A DNA stretch of 64,000 nucleotides from Rhizobium leguminosarum (GTDB taxonomy: Bacteria; Pseudomonadota; Alphaproteobacteria; Rhizobiales; Rhizobiaceae). The stretch is from assembly GCF_004123835.1 (NCBI RefSeq), contig NZ_MZMU01000018.1, positions 186,001-250,000 on the forward strand, written 5' to 3'. Below the pieces are notes generated by a model, which ran no database searches, was not told the origin of the DNA, and was given only the letters and a program-made list of their open reading frames with translations. Shown here in pieces: positions 1 through 9,165 of this stretch. Positions within the stretch are counted from its first letter, which is position 1; each line of letters opens with the position of its first letter. The translations under genes and the position numbers were made by a program.

Positions 1-1858
1 CGATACAAAGCTCGCTGCGGCGGCCGAATGCATCGCGGGCGCACACCGCATAACGCACGCCCTCAGGCGGCGACATGTGCAGGAACGCTGTCGAGATCAG
101 CGGGGCGGAACTGACCTTTTCAAAAGTCCCGCCATCGGTGCTGACCAGAATATCGTAGAAAATGGCCGGCCCGGCATCGCCCGCAGCCCAGAACAGCATG
201 CGTTCTTCCCGGCCGCCGTGACCGAGATAGCGTTCGACGACAAGGCCGGTCGGTGTAGCCGGGGCCGCGCCGGTGTCGGGAACGACAAGCACCTGCGTCA
301 GCGACGGCAATGGCACATCGAGATCGACACTGATCCGGCCATCGTCGCAGTCGACGACGCTGATCGGATGCAGCAAGGCGGGCTCCTGCGCCCGACGCAT
401 TTCGGCAAACTGCGCCTCGGTCGGTGCGGGCGGTGCGCCGACCGGCTCGAAGAGCCCACGCGGGTTGCTTTCGTCGCGTTGGGCTTCCCAGACCTCCATC
501 GGATTGGTGAATTCCTCGTCGATGCGCAGCAGGCAAAGCGCGTGGCGGCCGGGAACCAAACCGCTCACTTCGAGACGGACGGCGGTCCGGCCCGAGCGGT
601 TGATGGCATCGACGCTATGGATGAGGCTGATGGAAACACCGCCGCCCGGCAGCCGTGTCGGCAGGATCGCCAGGCCATCCTGGTCGGGCGCAAGCGGTGG
701 TTCGGCGGTCACCTTGCAAACGGTATCGCCGAGCGTTGCCAGCAGTTCCATCGATGTGATGCCGGGCTTCTTGATGATGTCGAAGGGCGGCGCCCTGTCG
801 ACATCCGTGACCAGCATATCCAGATTGGTCTTGTGCTCCCACTGCGCCTTGGTGAAATTGCGCGAACCGAAATAGGCAAAGATCGTGCGCTGGCTCCAGC
901 CGCCGATAAAGGCGTGGTCATTGCTGAGAAAGGTGAAATTCGCCGCTTTCGGGGCGATGATGCGCCGGTCGTGCTGTTCGATGATGCGGGCGATGATACC
1001 GGCGTAATAGGCTTTGCCATGCCAGCTATGGTGATCGCTCCAGCCGAGCTGAGGATCGCATTCATCGTTGATGATGGGCAGGCCCGCCAGGCGCGGGTGA
1101 TGCTCCTTGAGATAGTCGACGACGAGAAGCGTGCGGTCGACGATACCGTTGGTTTTCGGGGTCAGGTCTTCCTTGCTGCCGTTGACGCCCTTTTCGTGGA
1201 TGGAGATGTAGTCGATGCGCGGCGGGCCATCGCCGGTTAGGCAGCTCATACCGCTGTCGCAATGAGCCATGAGGGCGCGAAAGATCGGCGACAGCGTGCG
1301 GGCGGTGCCAGGCCCGCCCATCGGCAGGCTCGGATCGATGGCATCGAGCCCCGCGACGCAGGCGTCGTAGTAGTTGGTGTAGCCCTTGATCCCGTAGGTC
1401 CACCAGCCGGAGTCGGCCTCGTTCGTCGTTTCGAAATACCATGTGCGCAATTCGTCCATGCCGTAACGCGCGCCATAGCGATCTACAGTCGCCGTCACCA
1501 GATCGCGCCAGCGCTTGACCTGATCCATATCCTCATAATCGGTGAACACACCCGACGGGTTGCCCATCAGCTCGAAGAACGGCTTCAGCCGGTGTTCGAT
1601 CATCACATCGAGCGCGCGGTCGAGCAGGGACCAGTCGTAGCCGCCGGCCCCGCCCTTTGCGCTCAGCAGATTGTAGAGATAATGCACGCGCAGGAACTTG
1701 ATGCCCTCATTCGGCAGGCCGCCGATATAGGCAAGCATCTGGCGCATCTCGGGCTCGAGCAGCAGCTCGGCGGGTGAAAAACCGGTGCCGCGCCAGAACC
1801 GGTTGAACGGGCGCACCGCTTCACTGGCATCAACGTTTATTCGCGTACGTTCACGCAT
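1..1858 (-). CDS. GH39 glycosidase closely resembling alpha-L-iduronidase (C-terminus beyond window)
   Basis: The frame is open from an ATG at 1858 to the window edge, giving about 619 residues; human alpha-L-iduronidase (IDUA) has 653. The match to IDUA runs along the whole protein: NYYDACVAGLDAIDPSLPMG with GGPG after it, LTGDGPPRIDYISIHEKG, and INDECDPQLGWSDH compare with YYDAC, GGPG, RLDYISLHRKG and YNDEADPLVGWS in IDUA. The likely acid/base is Glu147 (FETTNEADSGWW) and the nucleophile Glu266 (NDECD). Their spacing of 119 compares with 117 in IDUA (E182/E299). The family cleaves terminal alpha-L-iduronosides or beta-xylosides. No signal peptide is obvious, so it probably acts on imported oligosaccharides. 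It is the last visible gene of the ABC operon that begins at 9019. Substrate identity is inferred; beta-xylosidase activity is the main alternative. Confidence 0.85.
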   Translation of the reverse strand, partial: MRERTRINVDASEAVRPFNRFWRGTGFSPAELLLEPEMRQMLAYIGGLPNEGIKFLRVHYLYNLLSAKGGAGGYDWSLLDRALDVMIEHRLKPFFELMGNPSGVFTDYEDMDQVKRWRDLVTATVDRYGARYGMDELRTWYFETTNEADSGWWTYGIKGYTNYYDACVAGLDAIDPSLPMGGPGTARTLSPIFRALMAHCDSGMSCLTGDGPPRIDYISIHEKGVNGSKEDLTPKTNGIVDRTLLVVDYLKEHHPRLAGLPIINDECDPQLGWSDHHSWHGKAYYAGIIARIIEQHDRRIIAPKAANFTFLSNDHAFIGGWSQRTIFAYFGSRNFTKAQWEHKTNLDMLVTDVDRAPPFDIIKKPGITSMELLATLGDTVCKVTAEPPLAPDQDGLAILPTRLPGGGVSISLIHSVDAINRSGRTAVRLEVSGLVPGRHALCLLRIDEEFTNPMEVWEAQRDESNPRGLFEPVGAPPAPTEAQFAEMRRAQEPALLHPISVVDCDDGRISVDLDVPLPSLTQVLVVPDTGAAPATPTGLVVERYLGHGGREERMLFWAAGDAGPAIFYDILVSTDGGTFEKVSSAPLISTAFLHMSPPEGVRYAVCARDAFGRRSELCI

Positions 1859-1927
1859 GGGTCGTCTCTCCTTGGGCGGACGTTTGGCAGTGCGCCGCAA
1901 TGCCGGCGCACGAGGCCAGGAGCCGGA

Positions 1928-2761
1928 TTATTTGAACTTGTCGCGCATCGCATCGATGCCGGGGATGGTCTTGGTCAGATGCTGATGGGCGGGATCGAAG
2001 CGCTGGATCAGCCCCCGACGATGCTTGCCGACGAGGATGGTGAAGATATAGCCGCGATGCCCCGGCGAGGTGACCGTCGGGTGGTAACCCCGGTCGACCA
2101 GGACAGTGTCGCCGTTGCGGGTCATGAGGATCTTGACCGGACCGTCTTCGTCATAGGTGATCTGGCTGCCGAAGCCGGTCTCGGGCTGGAAGCGGTAGTG
2201 ATAGAGTTCTTCATGCCGGGTCTCGACATCGCCGTCTTCGGTATCGTGCTTGTGGGGGGGATAGCCGGACCAGCAGCCTTCGCCGGCATAGAGTTCGCTC
2301 ACCAGCAGGTTGCCGCAGCGTCCGTTCTGCCGTTGGCCGAGCAGATGGACGATCCGCCGCTGGCTGTGCGTGTCCGACGAGCCGACATTGACCGCGTCAA
2401 CCTCATCGGGCGTCACTCGGAACGGGGCGTAGCGCGTGTCGCAGAGACCGCCCGCGATCGCGACTTCCGCAGGTCCGCCGTGAGCCGATATCCGGACATT
2501 GGCGCCGACCGGCACGTAAACCGAGTCCGCATCGCCTCCCCAGATATCGGCTCGCCGGCCCACAGCTTCGAACATGATGCCATCCACCTCGATATCCACC
2601 TGACCCGACAGCACGACGTAGAGGCTTTCGTGCGCGGGCAGCCGCCGGATGTCCTGCTCGTTGGCGGCGAGCGTGACGAGATCGAAGTAGATGAGATCGA
2701 GCGTCGTGGAGGAGGTATCCACAATAGGGCGCTGCTCGGAGCGTGGAATGAATTCGGGCAT
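1928..2761 (-). CDS. IolB/KduI-type cupin isomerase (5-deoxy-glucuronate isomerase family)
   Basis: The 277-residue protein has the double-cupin layout of IolB, which converts 5-deoxy-D-glucuronate to 2-deoxy-5-keto-D-gluconate during inositol catabolism. The metal-site segment GYPPHKHDTEDGD, the following EELYHYRF and a later GYHPTV supply the expected His, His, Glu and His ligands near residues 170, 172, 185 and 227. No other iol gene is visible here. The gene sits between an ABC ATPase and an alpha-L-iduronidase-like GH39, so it may isomerise a uronic acid released by that enzyme. The ATG at 2761 overlaps the stop of the upstream ATPase by one base, indicating translational coupling; a TTG at 2764 is the alternative. 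Family assignment is firm, the exact substrate is not. Confidence 0.8.
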   Translation of the reverse strand: MPEFIPRSEQRPIVDTSSTTLDLIYFDLVTLAANEQDIRRLPAHESLYVVLSGQVDIEVDGIMFEAVGRRADIWGGDADSVYVPVGANVRISAHGGPAEVAIAGGLCDTRYAPFRVTPDEVDAVNVGSSDTHSQRRIVHLLGQRQNGRCGNLLVSELYAGEGCWSGYPPHKHDTEDGDVETRHEELYHYRFQPETGFGSQITYDEDGPVKILMTRNGDTVLVDRGYHPTVTSPGHRGYIFTILVGKHRRGLIQRFDPAHQHLTKTIPGIDAMRDKFK

Positions 2762-3822
2762 CAATTGAACTCCGGAACGGTACGGTCGGCGAAGGGATTA
2801 AGCGACAAGGATTCGGCGTAATGACAGGCCACTGCGTGCCCATCGGCCGTGACGGTGCGTAAGGTCGGCACCTCCTGCTTGCAAAGCTCGGTGGCGTAGC
2901 GGCAGCGCGGATGAAATGCGCAGCCGGGAGGCGGATGGGCGGGATCGGCGACCTCGCCCGCCAGCCGAATGCGCTGGCCATGGCGGCGCATCCTCGGATC
3001 GGCGATCGGCACGGCGGAGAGCAGTGCTTCGGTATAGGGGTGGAGCGGGCGCGAGAAGATCTGCTCCGTCGGCGCCTTTTCGACGACCCGGCCGACATAC
3101 ATGACGGCGATATTGTCCGAGATGTGCCGGACGACCGAGAGGTCGTGGGCGACGAAGAGATAGGTCAGACCGAACTGTTCCTGCAGGTCCTGCAGGAGGT
3201 TGATGGTTTGTGCCTGCACGCTGACATCGAGCGCCGAGACGGCCTCATCGGCGATCACCAGCCGCGGATTGGAGGCCAGCGCCCGGGCTATGCCGATGCG
3301 CTGGCGCTCGCCGCCGGAGAAAGCATGGGGATAGCGGTGCATATATTCGGGCCGCAGGCCGACGCTCTGCATCAGCTCGGCGACCCGGTGCTCGAGCTCC
3401 CGGCCCTTGGCGATGCCGTTGACGCTCAGCACCTCGCCGATGATGTCGATGACAGGAAGGCGCGGATTGAGCGAGGATTGCGGATCCTGAAACACGATGC
3501 GCAGGTCGCGATGGATTTCGTCGAGGGCAGAACCCGACAACGCCGCGAGATCGACCGTGCCGCCGCTGCGATTGCGATAACGGATTTCGCCGCTTGTCGG
3601 CTGATAGATGCGCAGCACCGTGCGGGCAAGCGTGGACTTGCCGCAGCCGGACTCCCCGACAATGCCGAGTGTTTCGCCATCCTCGACACGAAGCGAAACG
3701 CCGTCGACCGCCTTGACGTGTCCGACCACACGCCGGAATGCGCCCTTGCGAATGGGGAAATGCATCCTGAGATCGGTCAGTTCGAGCAGCGGGCTTGGTT
3801 GGGTCATGGGATCGGCCATCAT
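2761..3822 (-). CDS. Oligopeptide/oligosaccharide ABC transporter ATP-binding protein (OppF/DppF type)
   Basis: This 353-residue ATPase has the Walker A motif GESGCGKST, the signature FSGGERQRIGIARAL and the Walker B segment LVIADEAVSALD. It also has the C-terminal extension of the Opp/Dpp family (HPYTEALLSAVPIADP, then PPPGCAFHPRC). It powers import together with the OppD-like ATPase just upstream. The ATG at 3822 overlaps the upstream stop (ATGA). A longer in-frame start exists but lies within the upstream gene and was rejected. In this operon with GH39 and IolB-type genes, the cargo is more likely an oligosaccharide than a peptide. Confidence 0.92.
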   Translation of the reverse strand: MMADPMTQPSPLLELTDLRMHFPIRKGAFRRVVGHVKAVDGVSLRVEDGETLGIVGESGCGKSTLARTVLRIYQPTSGEIRYRNRSGGTVDLAALSGSALDEIHRDLRIVFQDPQSSLNPRLPVIDIIGEVLSVNGIAKGRELEHRVAELMQSVGLRPEYMHRYPHAFSGGERQRIGIARALASNPRLVIADEAVSALDVSVQAQTINLLQDLQEQFGLTYLFVAHDLSVVRHISDNIAVMYVGRVVEKAPTEQIFSRPLHPYTEALLSAVPIADPRMRRHGQRIRLAGEVADPAHPPPGCAFHPRCRYATELCKQEVPTLRTVTADGHAVACHYAESLSLNPFADRTVPEFN

Positions 3823-4868
3823 TGTCTTCCTTCGTAAAGCAGACAGCTGGCGACATGCCCGTCGCCGATGGCGACGGGCTGCGGATCCTTTTGATCGCAC
3901 AGGCCCGCCCTCGCCTCTTTGCACCTGGGATGAAAGCTGCAGCCCTGGGGCCGGTTAAAACGCGAGGGCACCATGCCGTCGATGATCGCGAGCCGTTCGG
4001 TGGGTTGCCCATGCATGCGCGGCACCGATTGCAGCAGCGCCTTGGTGTAGGGATGAACAGGTGCGTGGAAGATCGTGTCCACATTGCCTGCCTCCACGAC
4101 CCGGCCGACATACATGACAACGACTTCGTCGGCGATTTCGGCCACCACACCGAGATCATGGGTCACGAACAGGACCGAGAGCCCGAATTCGGCCTGCAGC
4201 GAGGCCAGCAGATCGAGGATATTGGCCTGGGTGGTCACATCGAGCGCCGTCGTCGGCTCGTCGGCGATCAGCAGCTTGGGGCGGCAGGCGAGCGCCAAGG
4301 CGATGCAGACGCGCTGGCGCATGCCGCCGGAAAACTGGAAGGCATAGTTTTCCATACGCTCGGCCGGCCGCGGGATGCCGACCAGAGCCAATGTCTCGAT
4401 GGCATGTTCGCGCGCCTCCTTCCTTCCCATCTTCAGATGCAGGCGGATCACTTCGACCATCTGGTTGCCGATCGTATGGACGGGGGAAAGTGCGGCCATC
4501 GGCTCCTGGCTGATCAGGCCGATTTGGGCACCGCGGATCGCCCGCATATCATGGCCGCGCGGATCGAGCGCCGCCAGGTCGACCGAGGGTGCTGCCGGAT
4601 CGGGCCGGTAGCGGATTGCCCCCGAAACGATCCGCCCTCCCCGCGGAACCTGGTTGAGGATCGAGCGGCCGGTGATGCTCTTGCCCGAACCGGATTCGCC
4701 GACGACGCAGACCGTCTTACCGCGCGGGATGGAAAAGGAGACGCCGTCGACCGCCTTGATCGTGCCCGCACCACCGAAGAAATGGGTCCTGAGATCATCG
4801 ACCTCGATCAGCAGGTCACGATCCCCGTGCCGGCCGCCGGCTGCGGCAAAATTGGGATCAGTATTCAT
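3819..4868 (-). CDS. Oligopeptide/oligosaccharide ABC transporter ATP-binding protein (OppD/DppD type)
   Basis: This 349-residue ATPase contains GESGSGKSITGRSIL (Walker A), FSGGMRQRVCIALAL (signature), LLIADEPTTALDVTTQ (Walker B) and the C-terminal oligopeptide-transporter region (HPYTKALLQSVPRMHG, then PQGCSFHPRC). It pairs with the OppF-like protein encoded next. The start chosen is the ATG at 4868, which overlaps the end of the upstream permease gene. An ATG at 4898 would overlap that gene by 41 bases and is less likely. It acts at the inner face of the cytoplasmic membrane. Confidence 0.92.
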   Translation of the reverse strand: MNTDPNFAAAGGRHGDRDLLIEVDDLRTHFFGGAGTIKAVDGVSFSIPRGKTVCVVGESGSGKSITGRSILNQVPRGGRIVSGAIRYRPDPAAPSVDLAALDPRGHDMRAIRGAQIGLISQEPMAALSPVHTIGNQMVEVIRLHLKMGRKEAREHAIETLALVGIPRPAERMENYAFQFSGGMRQRVCIALALACRPKLLIADEPTTALDVTTQANILDLLASLQAEFGLSVLFVTHDLGVVAEIADEVVVMYVGRVVEAGNVDTIFHAPVHPYTKALLQSVPRMHGQPTERLAIIDGMVPSRFNRPQGCSFHPRCKEARAGLCDQKDPQPVAIGDGHVASCLLYEGRQ

Positions 4869-5991
4869 AGGGATCTGCAGCATCGCGTAATCCATCACCG
4901 AGGAAATTGAGGGCGAGCACGGTGACGATCACCGCGAGACCGGGAAGAAACAGCCAGGGTGCGCTCGAGACGGCAAGAATGTTCTGCGCCTCCTGGAGCA
5001 GCACGCCCCAGCTCACCACCGGCGGGCGCAGGCCGATGCCGAGGAAGGAGAGCGCGGTTTCTGCGAGGATCATCGTCGGGATGGCGAGCGTCACCGAGGC
5101 GATGATATGGCTGATGAAGGACGGAACCATGTGCCGCCAGATGATGCGCATCTGCGAACAGCCGTCGAGACGGGCGGCGATCACGAAGTCTTCCGTCTTG
5201 AGCGACAGGAAGCGCCCGCGCACCACCCGCGCCAGGTCGGTCCAACCGATCAGCGACAGGATGATGGTGATCCAGAGATAGACCAGGAGCGGATCGGCGC
5301 TGATCGGAACGGCAGCCGCAAGGCCCATCCACAACGGGATGGTCGGGATAGAGTTGATGAGTTCGATGGAACGCTGGATCACATCGTCCACCCAGCCGCC
5401 GTAGAGCCCCGAAATGCCGCCCAGGACGATGCCGAGGATGAGGCTGATTGCGACCCCGATCAGCCCCACGGACATCGAAACGCGCGTGCCGTGGACCGTC
5501 CGGCTGAAGACGTCGCGACCCAGCCGGTCGGCGCCGAACAGGTAGAATGGTTTGCCCATCTCGATCGGGCCGATCAGGTGCCGGTCGAAATTAAACAGCC
5601 CCCAGAGCCGGTAGGGTTCGCCCTTGACGAAGAAGCCGAGGGGGATGACGACGGCCGGATCGGGCACGTAATTGCGGCTAAGCGCGATCGGATCAACTTT
5701 CATCGAATAACCGTTGACGTAAAGCGGATGAAACTGCCCGGTCGCGTCGTAGCCGGCGAACTTGATCTGCTGCGGCGGCGCATAGGTGTAGCGGGAATCG
5801 TAGGTCTGCGACGAAACCGGGGCGAGAACCTCGGCAAACAGGGCGACCAGGTAGATCAAAAAGATGACGACGCCTGCCGCCAGCGCCAACCGATGGCGAC
5901 GGAAGCGCCGCCAGATGAGCTTCCATTGCCCGGCGACCGCGTCGGAATTCTTGATCCGTTCAGGTGATAGCGCGATGGCTTGATCGGTCAT
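4858..5991 (-). CDS. ABC transporter permease, OppC/DppC type
   Basis: The 377-residue permease has an N-terminal membrane helix (residues about 35-55, LALAAGVVIFLIYLVALFAE), a long periplasmic segment and then a block of five helices. The block carries the EAA-type loop around EDFVIAARLDGCSQMRIIWR. The YLFGADRLGRDVFSRTVHGT segment is diagnostic of OppC/DppC. The periplasmic insertion between helix 1 and the core (about residues 57-165) is longer than in typical DppC (about 300 residues total), as is common in sugar-type members of this family. It forms the membrane channel with the permease encoded just upstream, 13 bases away. Confidence 0.9.
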   Translation of the reverse strand: MTDQAIALSPERIKNSDAVAGQWKLIWRRFRRHRLALAAGVVIFLIYLVALFAEVLAPVSSQTYDSRYTYAPPQQIKFAGYDATGQFHPLYVNGYSMKVDPIALSRNYVPDPAVVIPLGFFVKGEPYRLWGLFNFDRHLIGPIEMGKPFYLFGADRLGRDVFSRTVHGTRVSMSVGLIGVAISLILGIVLGGISGLYGGWVDDVIQRSIELINSIPTIPLWMGLAAAVPISADPLLVYLWITIILSLIGWTDLARVVRGRFLSLKTEDFVIAARLDGCSQMRIIWRHMVPSFISHIIASVTLAIPTMILAETALSFLGIGLRPPVVSWGVLLQEAQNILAVSSAPWLFLPGLAVIVTVLALNFLGDGLRDAADPYEY

Positions 5992-6004
5992 TGGTATCGT
6001 CCCT

Positions 6005-6997
6005 TCAGCCGTTGCGAATGCGTGGATCGAGCCAGGCGAGCAGCAGGTCCGAAATCAGCGTGCCGATCAGCGTCAGCATGCTCATCAGCAGGATGAACGT
6101 GCCGGCCAGATACATGTCCTGGGCAAAGAGGGCGTTGAGCAGCAGCGGTCCGGTGATTGGCAGGCTGAGAACGATGGAGACCACCACCGAGCCGGAGACG
6201 AGGTGCGGCAGCACCCAGCCGACGGTCGAGACAAAGGGGTTGAGCGCCACCCGCACCGGATATTTCAATAACAGCCGGATTTCGCTCAAGCCCCGGGCGC
6301 GGGCCATGTCGACATAGGGCTTGTTGAGCTCGTCGAGCAGGTTGGCGCGCATGATGCGGATCAGCGCTGCCGTGGCGCCGGTGCCGAGAACGACGACCGG
6401 GATCCACATATGCGACATGAGATCGCCGAGCTTGGCCCAGCTCCAGACGGCATTGATATAGGCGGGTGAAAACAGCCCGCCGGTACTTTGGCCGAAATAT
6501 TGTGCCGAAACATACATCAGCACCAGCGCCAGCAGGAAGTTCGGGATGGCAAGGCCGAGAAAACCGAAGAAGGTGGCGAAGTAATCTCCCACCGAATATT
6601 GCCGCACCGCCGAATAGATGCCGATCGGAAAGGCCACCGCCCAGACGAAGAGCAGTGTGGTGACCGAGACCACCATCGTCAGGCCCATGCGGGCCCAGAT
6701 CAGCTCGCTGACCGGCTTGTTCCAATCGAGGGACTGGCCGAAATCGCCGCGCAGCAGGATGCCGCTGATCCATTTCCAGTATTGGACCGCCCAGGGCTGA
6801 TCGAGACCATAACGTTCACGCAGGCCGGCGATGACGCTTGGATCGATCGTTTCGTTCTGGGAGGCAAGACGCGCGGTCATCGCGGTCAGGAAATCGCCGG
6901 GCGGCAACTGGATGATGATGAAGGTCACGACGGAGATCGCGAACATCATCGGGATCATGTAAAGCAGGCGTCTGATGATGAAGCCGGCCATGGTCAA
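6005..6997 (-). CDS. ABC transporter permease, OppB/DppB type
   Basis: The 330-residue protein begins with the family hallmark IIRRLLYMIPMMFAISVVTF and has PPGDFL shortly after. Further helices follow, with the cytoplasmic EAA loop (YVDMARARGLSEIRLLLKYP). It pairs with the OppC-type permease to form the import channel. The ATG at 6997 is used; an ATG at 6991 is equally possible. The gap to the upstream binding-protein gene is about 97 bases. Confidence 0.92.
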   Translation of the reverse strand: MTMAGFIIRRLLYMIPMMFAISVVTFIIIQLPPGDFLTAMTARLASQNETIDPSVIAGLRERYGLDQPWAVQYWKWISGILLRGDFGQSLDWNKPVSELIWARMGLTMVVSVTTLLFVWAVAFPIGIYSAVRQYSVGDYFATFFGFLGLAIPNFLLALVLMYVSAQYFGQSTGGLFSPAYINAVWSWAKLGDLMSHMWIPVVVLGTGATAALIRIMRANLLDELNKPYVDMARARGLSEIRLLLKYPVRVALNPFVSTVGWVLPHLVSGSVVVSIVLSLPITGPLLLNALFAQDMYLAGTFILLMSMLTLIGTLISDLLLAWLDPRIRNG

Positions 6998-7093
6998 GCT
7001 CCTTCAATCGGCGATCGCCGATCGGATGATTGGGACTGGGCTGGTGTCGATCGGGTGGCGCCCGCGGGCGCCATCCCTGTCGGTCGCGTTCCG

Positions 7094-9019
7094 TTATTGC
7101 TGGTAGTAGAAGGTCTCGGGCTTTGCCGGTCCCGGCGTCATGTAGAACGATGTGCTGGGAATGACTTTCGGGACATTGCGCATATTGGTCTTGACGATGC
7201 CGACGCGGTCCGGCTCCAGGTTGGTGCCGATGACGTAGAATTCGTCACGGGTGATCGCCAGCAGTTCCTTCATCGCGGCCAACTGCTTTTCGAGCGTCGG
7301 CGCTTCCTTCACCTGCCGGTAGAGATCCATCTGCTTCTTGGCAGCGGGGCTCGGTTCCTGCGCGTTCGGATCTTTAGGGTTCTGGTAGTAGAGGCCCCAG
7401 GCCGTCGCGAAGCTCGATTCGTATTCGTGCGGGAAATACCATTTGGGATCGAGCAGGCCGAGGAAATCGTAGCCACCGCCGCCGACCCATCCCAGGCCGT
7501 CATTCTCATTATTCTGCAGGCGGGAGAAGATCAGCGAACGTTCGGCCGGGCGGGGCTGCATGTCGATGCCGACGGCCCGCCAGTAGCGCTGGATCATCTC
7601 GAGGGCGTCCACCTGGATCGGGCTTCCGGTCAAGGCATCGATCGCAAATGTAATCCGCTTGCCGTCCTGGCCGAGGCGATAGCCTTCGGCGTCATGTTTG
7701 GTAAGGCCGGCCTTGTCGAGATACTGATTGGCGAGATCGACATTATACTCCAGATACTGCGTTGCCGTCTTCTCGTCGTAGAGCGCAGTGCCTTCACGCG
7801 GTGCTGCCTGATAAGGCTTGGCCTGTCCGGCATAGATCAGCTGGTTGAGCTCTTCGCGGTTGATGGCGTAGCTGAGGCCGATGCGGAAATCCTTGTTGGA
7901 AAAGACGGCGCGCAAGGCCGGATTCTTGTGGGTCTGGTTGAGAGTGATCAGCAGGGCGTTCGACCACGCCGGCCGGGCGATGAACAGGCCGTAACCGCCT
8001 TTTTCCTGGTTCTGCACGATCACCGTACGGGCGTCCGTCGTCTCGATGAAGCGGTTCTGCATGTCGATTTCGCCGCTGATCGCCTTCAGGATGATTGCCT
8101 GGGTATCCTGCATCACATCGATGGTGATCCGATCGAAGTAAGGCAGCTGGTTTCCTGCGGTATCCACCTTGGCATAGTATGGATTGCGTTCTCCAACGAC
8201 CTGGGTGGTGCCATTATAGGGCGCGGTCAACACCCAGGCATCGAGCGTTGGACGGCCGAGATCGCGCCAGCGGCCGGGAAACCCGATCTTGTTGTTGAAG
8301 AGCTGGACCCAGTCGGTTGCGCCGGCTGCCTTCACCAGGGCGTCGACACCGTCGGGATTGAAATCCTTGTGGAATTGCTTGAGGTAGTGGGCCGGTGCGG
8401 CCGCCAGAATATCGGAGCCGCGCACAGTGGCCATGTTCATCAGGAACAGGCCGTTCGGCGCGGCAAATTTGAAGACGACCTTGTCGTCGGCGAGCTTTTC
8501 GACCTTGACGGTCTCTCCGCCCGCGGTCAACCAGCTGGGTGCGGCAGGGGTGATCTTGGTGTTGCGAAGCACGTTCTCGTTCCACCACACAAGATCGTCC
8601 GCGGTAAAGGGCTCGCCGTCCGACCAGCGCGTGCCTTCCCGCAAAGTGAACGTATATTCGGTGGCATCGGCATTGACCTCGACGCTCTTGGCGAGATCGG
8701 GGATCACCTCGGTCCATTCTGGATTCCAGCGGACCAGTCTTGTATAACCGATCGAACGTTCGATCTCGCTGTCGCCACCGCCAAAGGTGGCCGTGCGCCA
8801 GGTGCCGCCATAGGTACCGACCGATTCAAGCGGAGTGAGTACCAGCGGCTCCTTGGGCAGCCGCTTTTCGACCGGCGGCAGCTTGCCGGCATCGACGAGC
8901 GCCTTCAGTTCCGGCGACTCCTCAAAGCCGAATGCGGCACCGGCCCAACCGACACCCATGAGGATCGCCGCGGCAACGGTCGAGACAATCTGCCGTCTTA
9001 AAATTCTGACGTGTTGCAT
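7094..9019 (-). CDS. Extracellular solute-binding protein, family 5 (Opp/Dpp type)
   Basis: This 641-residue periplasmic protein starts with a signal peptide (MQHVRILRRQIVSTVAAAIL and cleavage near AFG). It has the family-5 signature region with TEYTFTLREGTRWSDGEPFT and ADDLVWW. Its length exceeds that of peptide-binding relatives (about 540 residues) and matches the larger oligosaccharide-type family-5 proteins found next to glycosidase genes in rhizobia. It is the first gene of the seven-gene minus-strand operon ending in the GH39 gene, and determines substrate choice. The promoter lies in 9020-9211 among three operator-like repeats. Confidence 0.9.
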   Translation of the reverse strand: MQHVRILRRQIVSTVAAAILMGVGWAGAAFGFEESPELKALVDAGKLPPVEKRLPKEPLVLTPLESVGTYGGTWRTATFGGGDSEIERSIGYTRLVRWNPEWTEVIPDLAKSVEVNADATEYTFTLREGTRWSDGEPFTADDLVWWNENVLRNTKITPAAPSWLTAGGETVKVEKLADDKVVFKFAAPNGLFLMNMATVRGSDILAAAPAHYLKQFHKDFNPDGVDALVKAAGATDWVQLFNNKIGFPGRWRDLGRPTLDAWVLTAPYNGTTQVVGERNPYYAKVDTAGNQLPYFDRITIDVMQDTQAIILKAISGEIDMQNRFIETTDARTVIVQNQEKGGYGLFIARPAWSNALLITLNQTHKNPALRAVFSNKDFRIGLSYAINREELNQLIYAGQAKPYQAAPREGTALYDEKTATQYLEYNVDLANQYLDKAGLTKHDAEGYRLGQDGKRITFAIDALTGSPIQVDALEMIQRYWRAVGIDMQPRPAERSLIFSRLQNNENDGLGWVGGGGYDFLGLLDPKWYFPHEYESSFATAWGLYYQNPKDPNAQEPSPAAKKQMDLYRQVKEAPTLEKQLAAMKELLAITRDEFYVIGTNLEPDRVGIVKTNMRNVPKVIPSTSFYMTPGPAKPETFYYQQ

Positions 9020-9045
9020 TCTTTCCTCCCAATGTTCCGCTCTAG

Positions 9046-9060
9046 GTTATCGTTAACGTA
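9046..9060. promoter_or_regulatory. Operator-like repeat, copy 1
   Basis: GTTATCGTTAACGTA. It is one of three 15-bp copies of the pattern GTTATCGTTAnCGTw in the divergent promoter between the binding-protein gene and the LacI regulator. This copy is only 27 bases from the binding-protein start, a position suited to repression. Binding by the adjacent LacI-family protein is inferred. Confidence 0.65.
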
Positions 9061-9077
9061 TTCTCCTCTTTTGCAAC

Positions 9078-9092
9078 GTTATCGTTACCGTT
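9078..9092. promoter_or_regulatory. Operator-like repeat, copy 2
   Basis: GTTATCGTTACCGTT. It lies 32 bases from copy 1 (start to start), about three helical turns. That spacing would put the two sites on one face of the DNA. Confidence 0.6.
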
Positions 9093-9165
9093 CAATCTTG
9101 TCAAAGAGATTCTCGGCACCTCATCTTTGCCCATATCAGCCTTGGCTTTCCCCGAAATTATGTTA

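Noticed and set aside
6488..9001. Very long plus-strand open frame opposite the family-5 binding-protein and OppB genes
   Set aside because: It is the antisense frame of well-supported minus-strand genes, has no recognisable domain and is rich in Arg, Asp and Gly, as expected for a high-G+C shadow frame.
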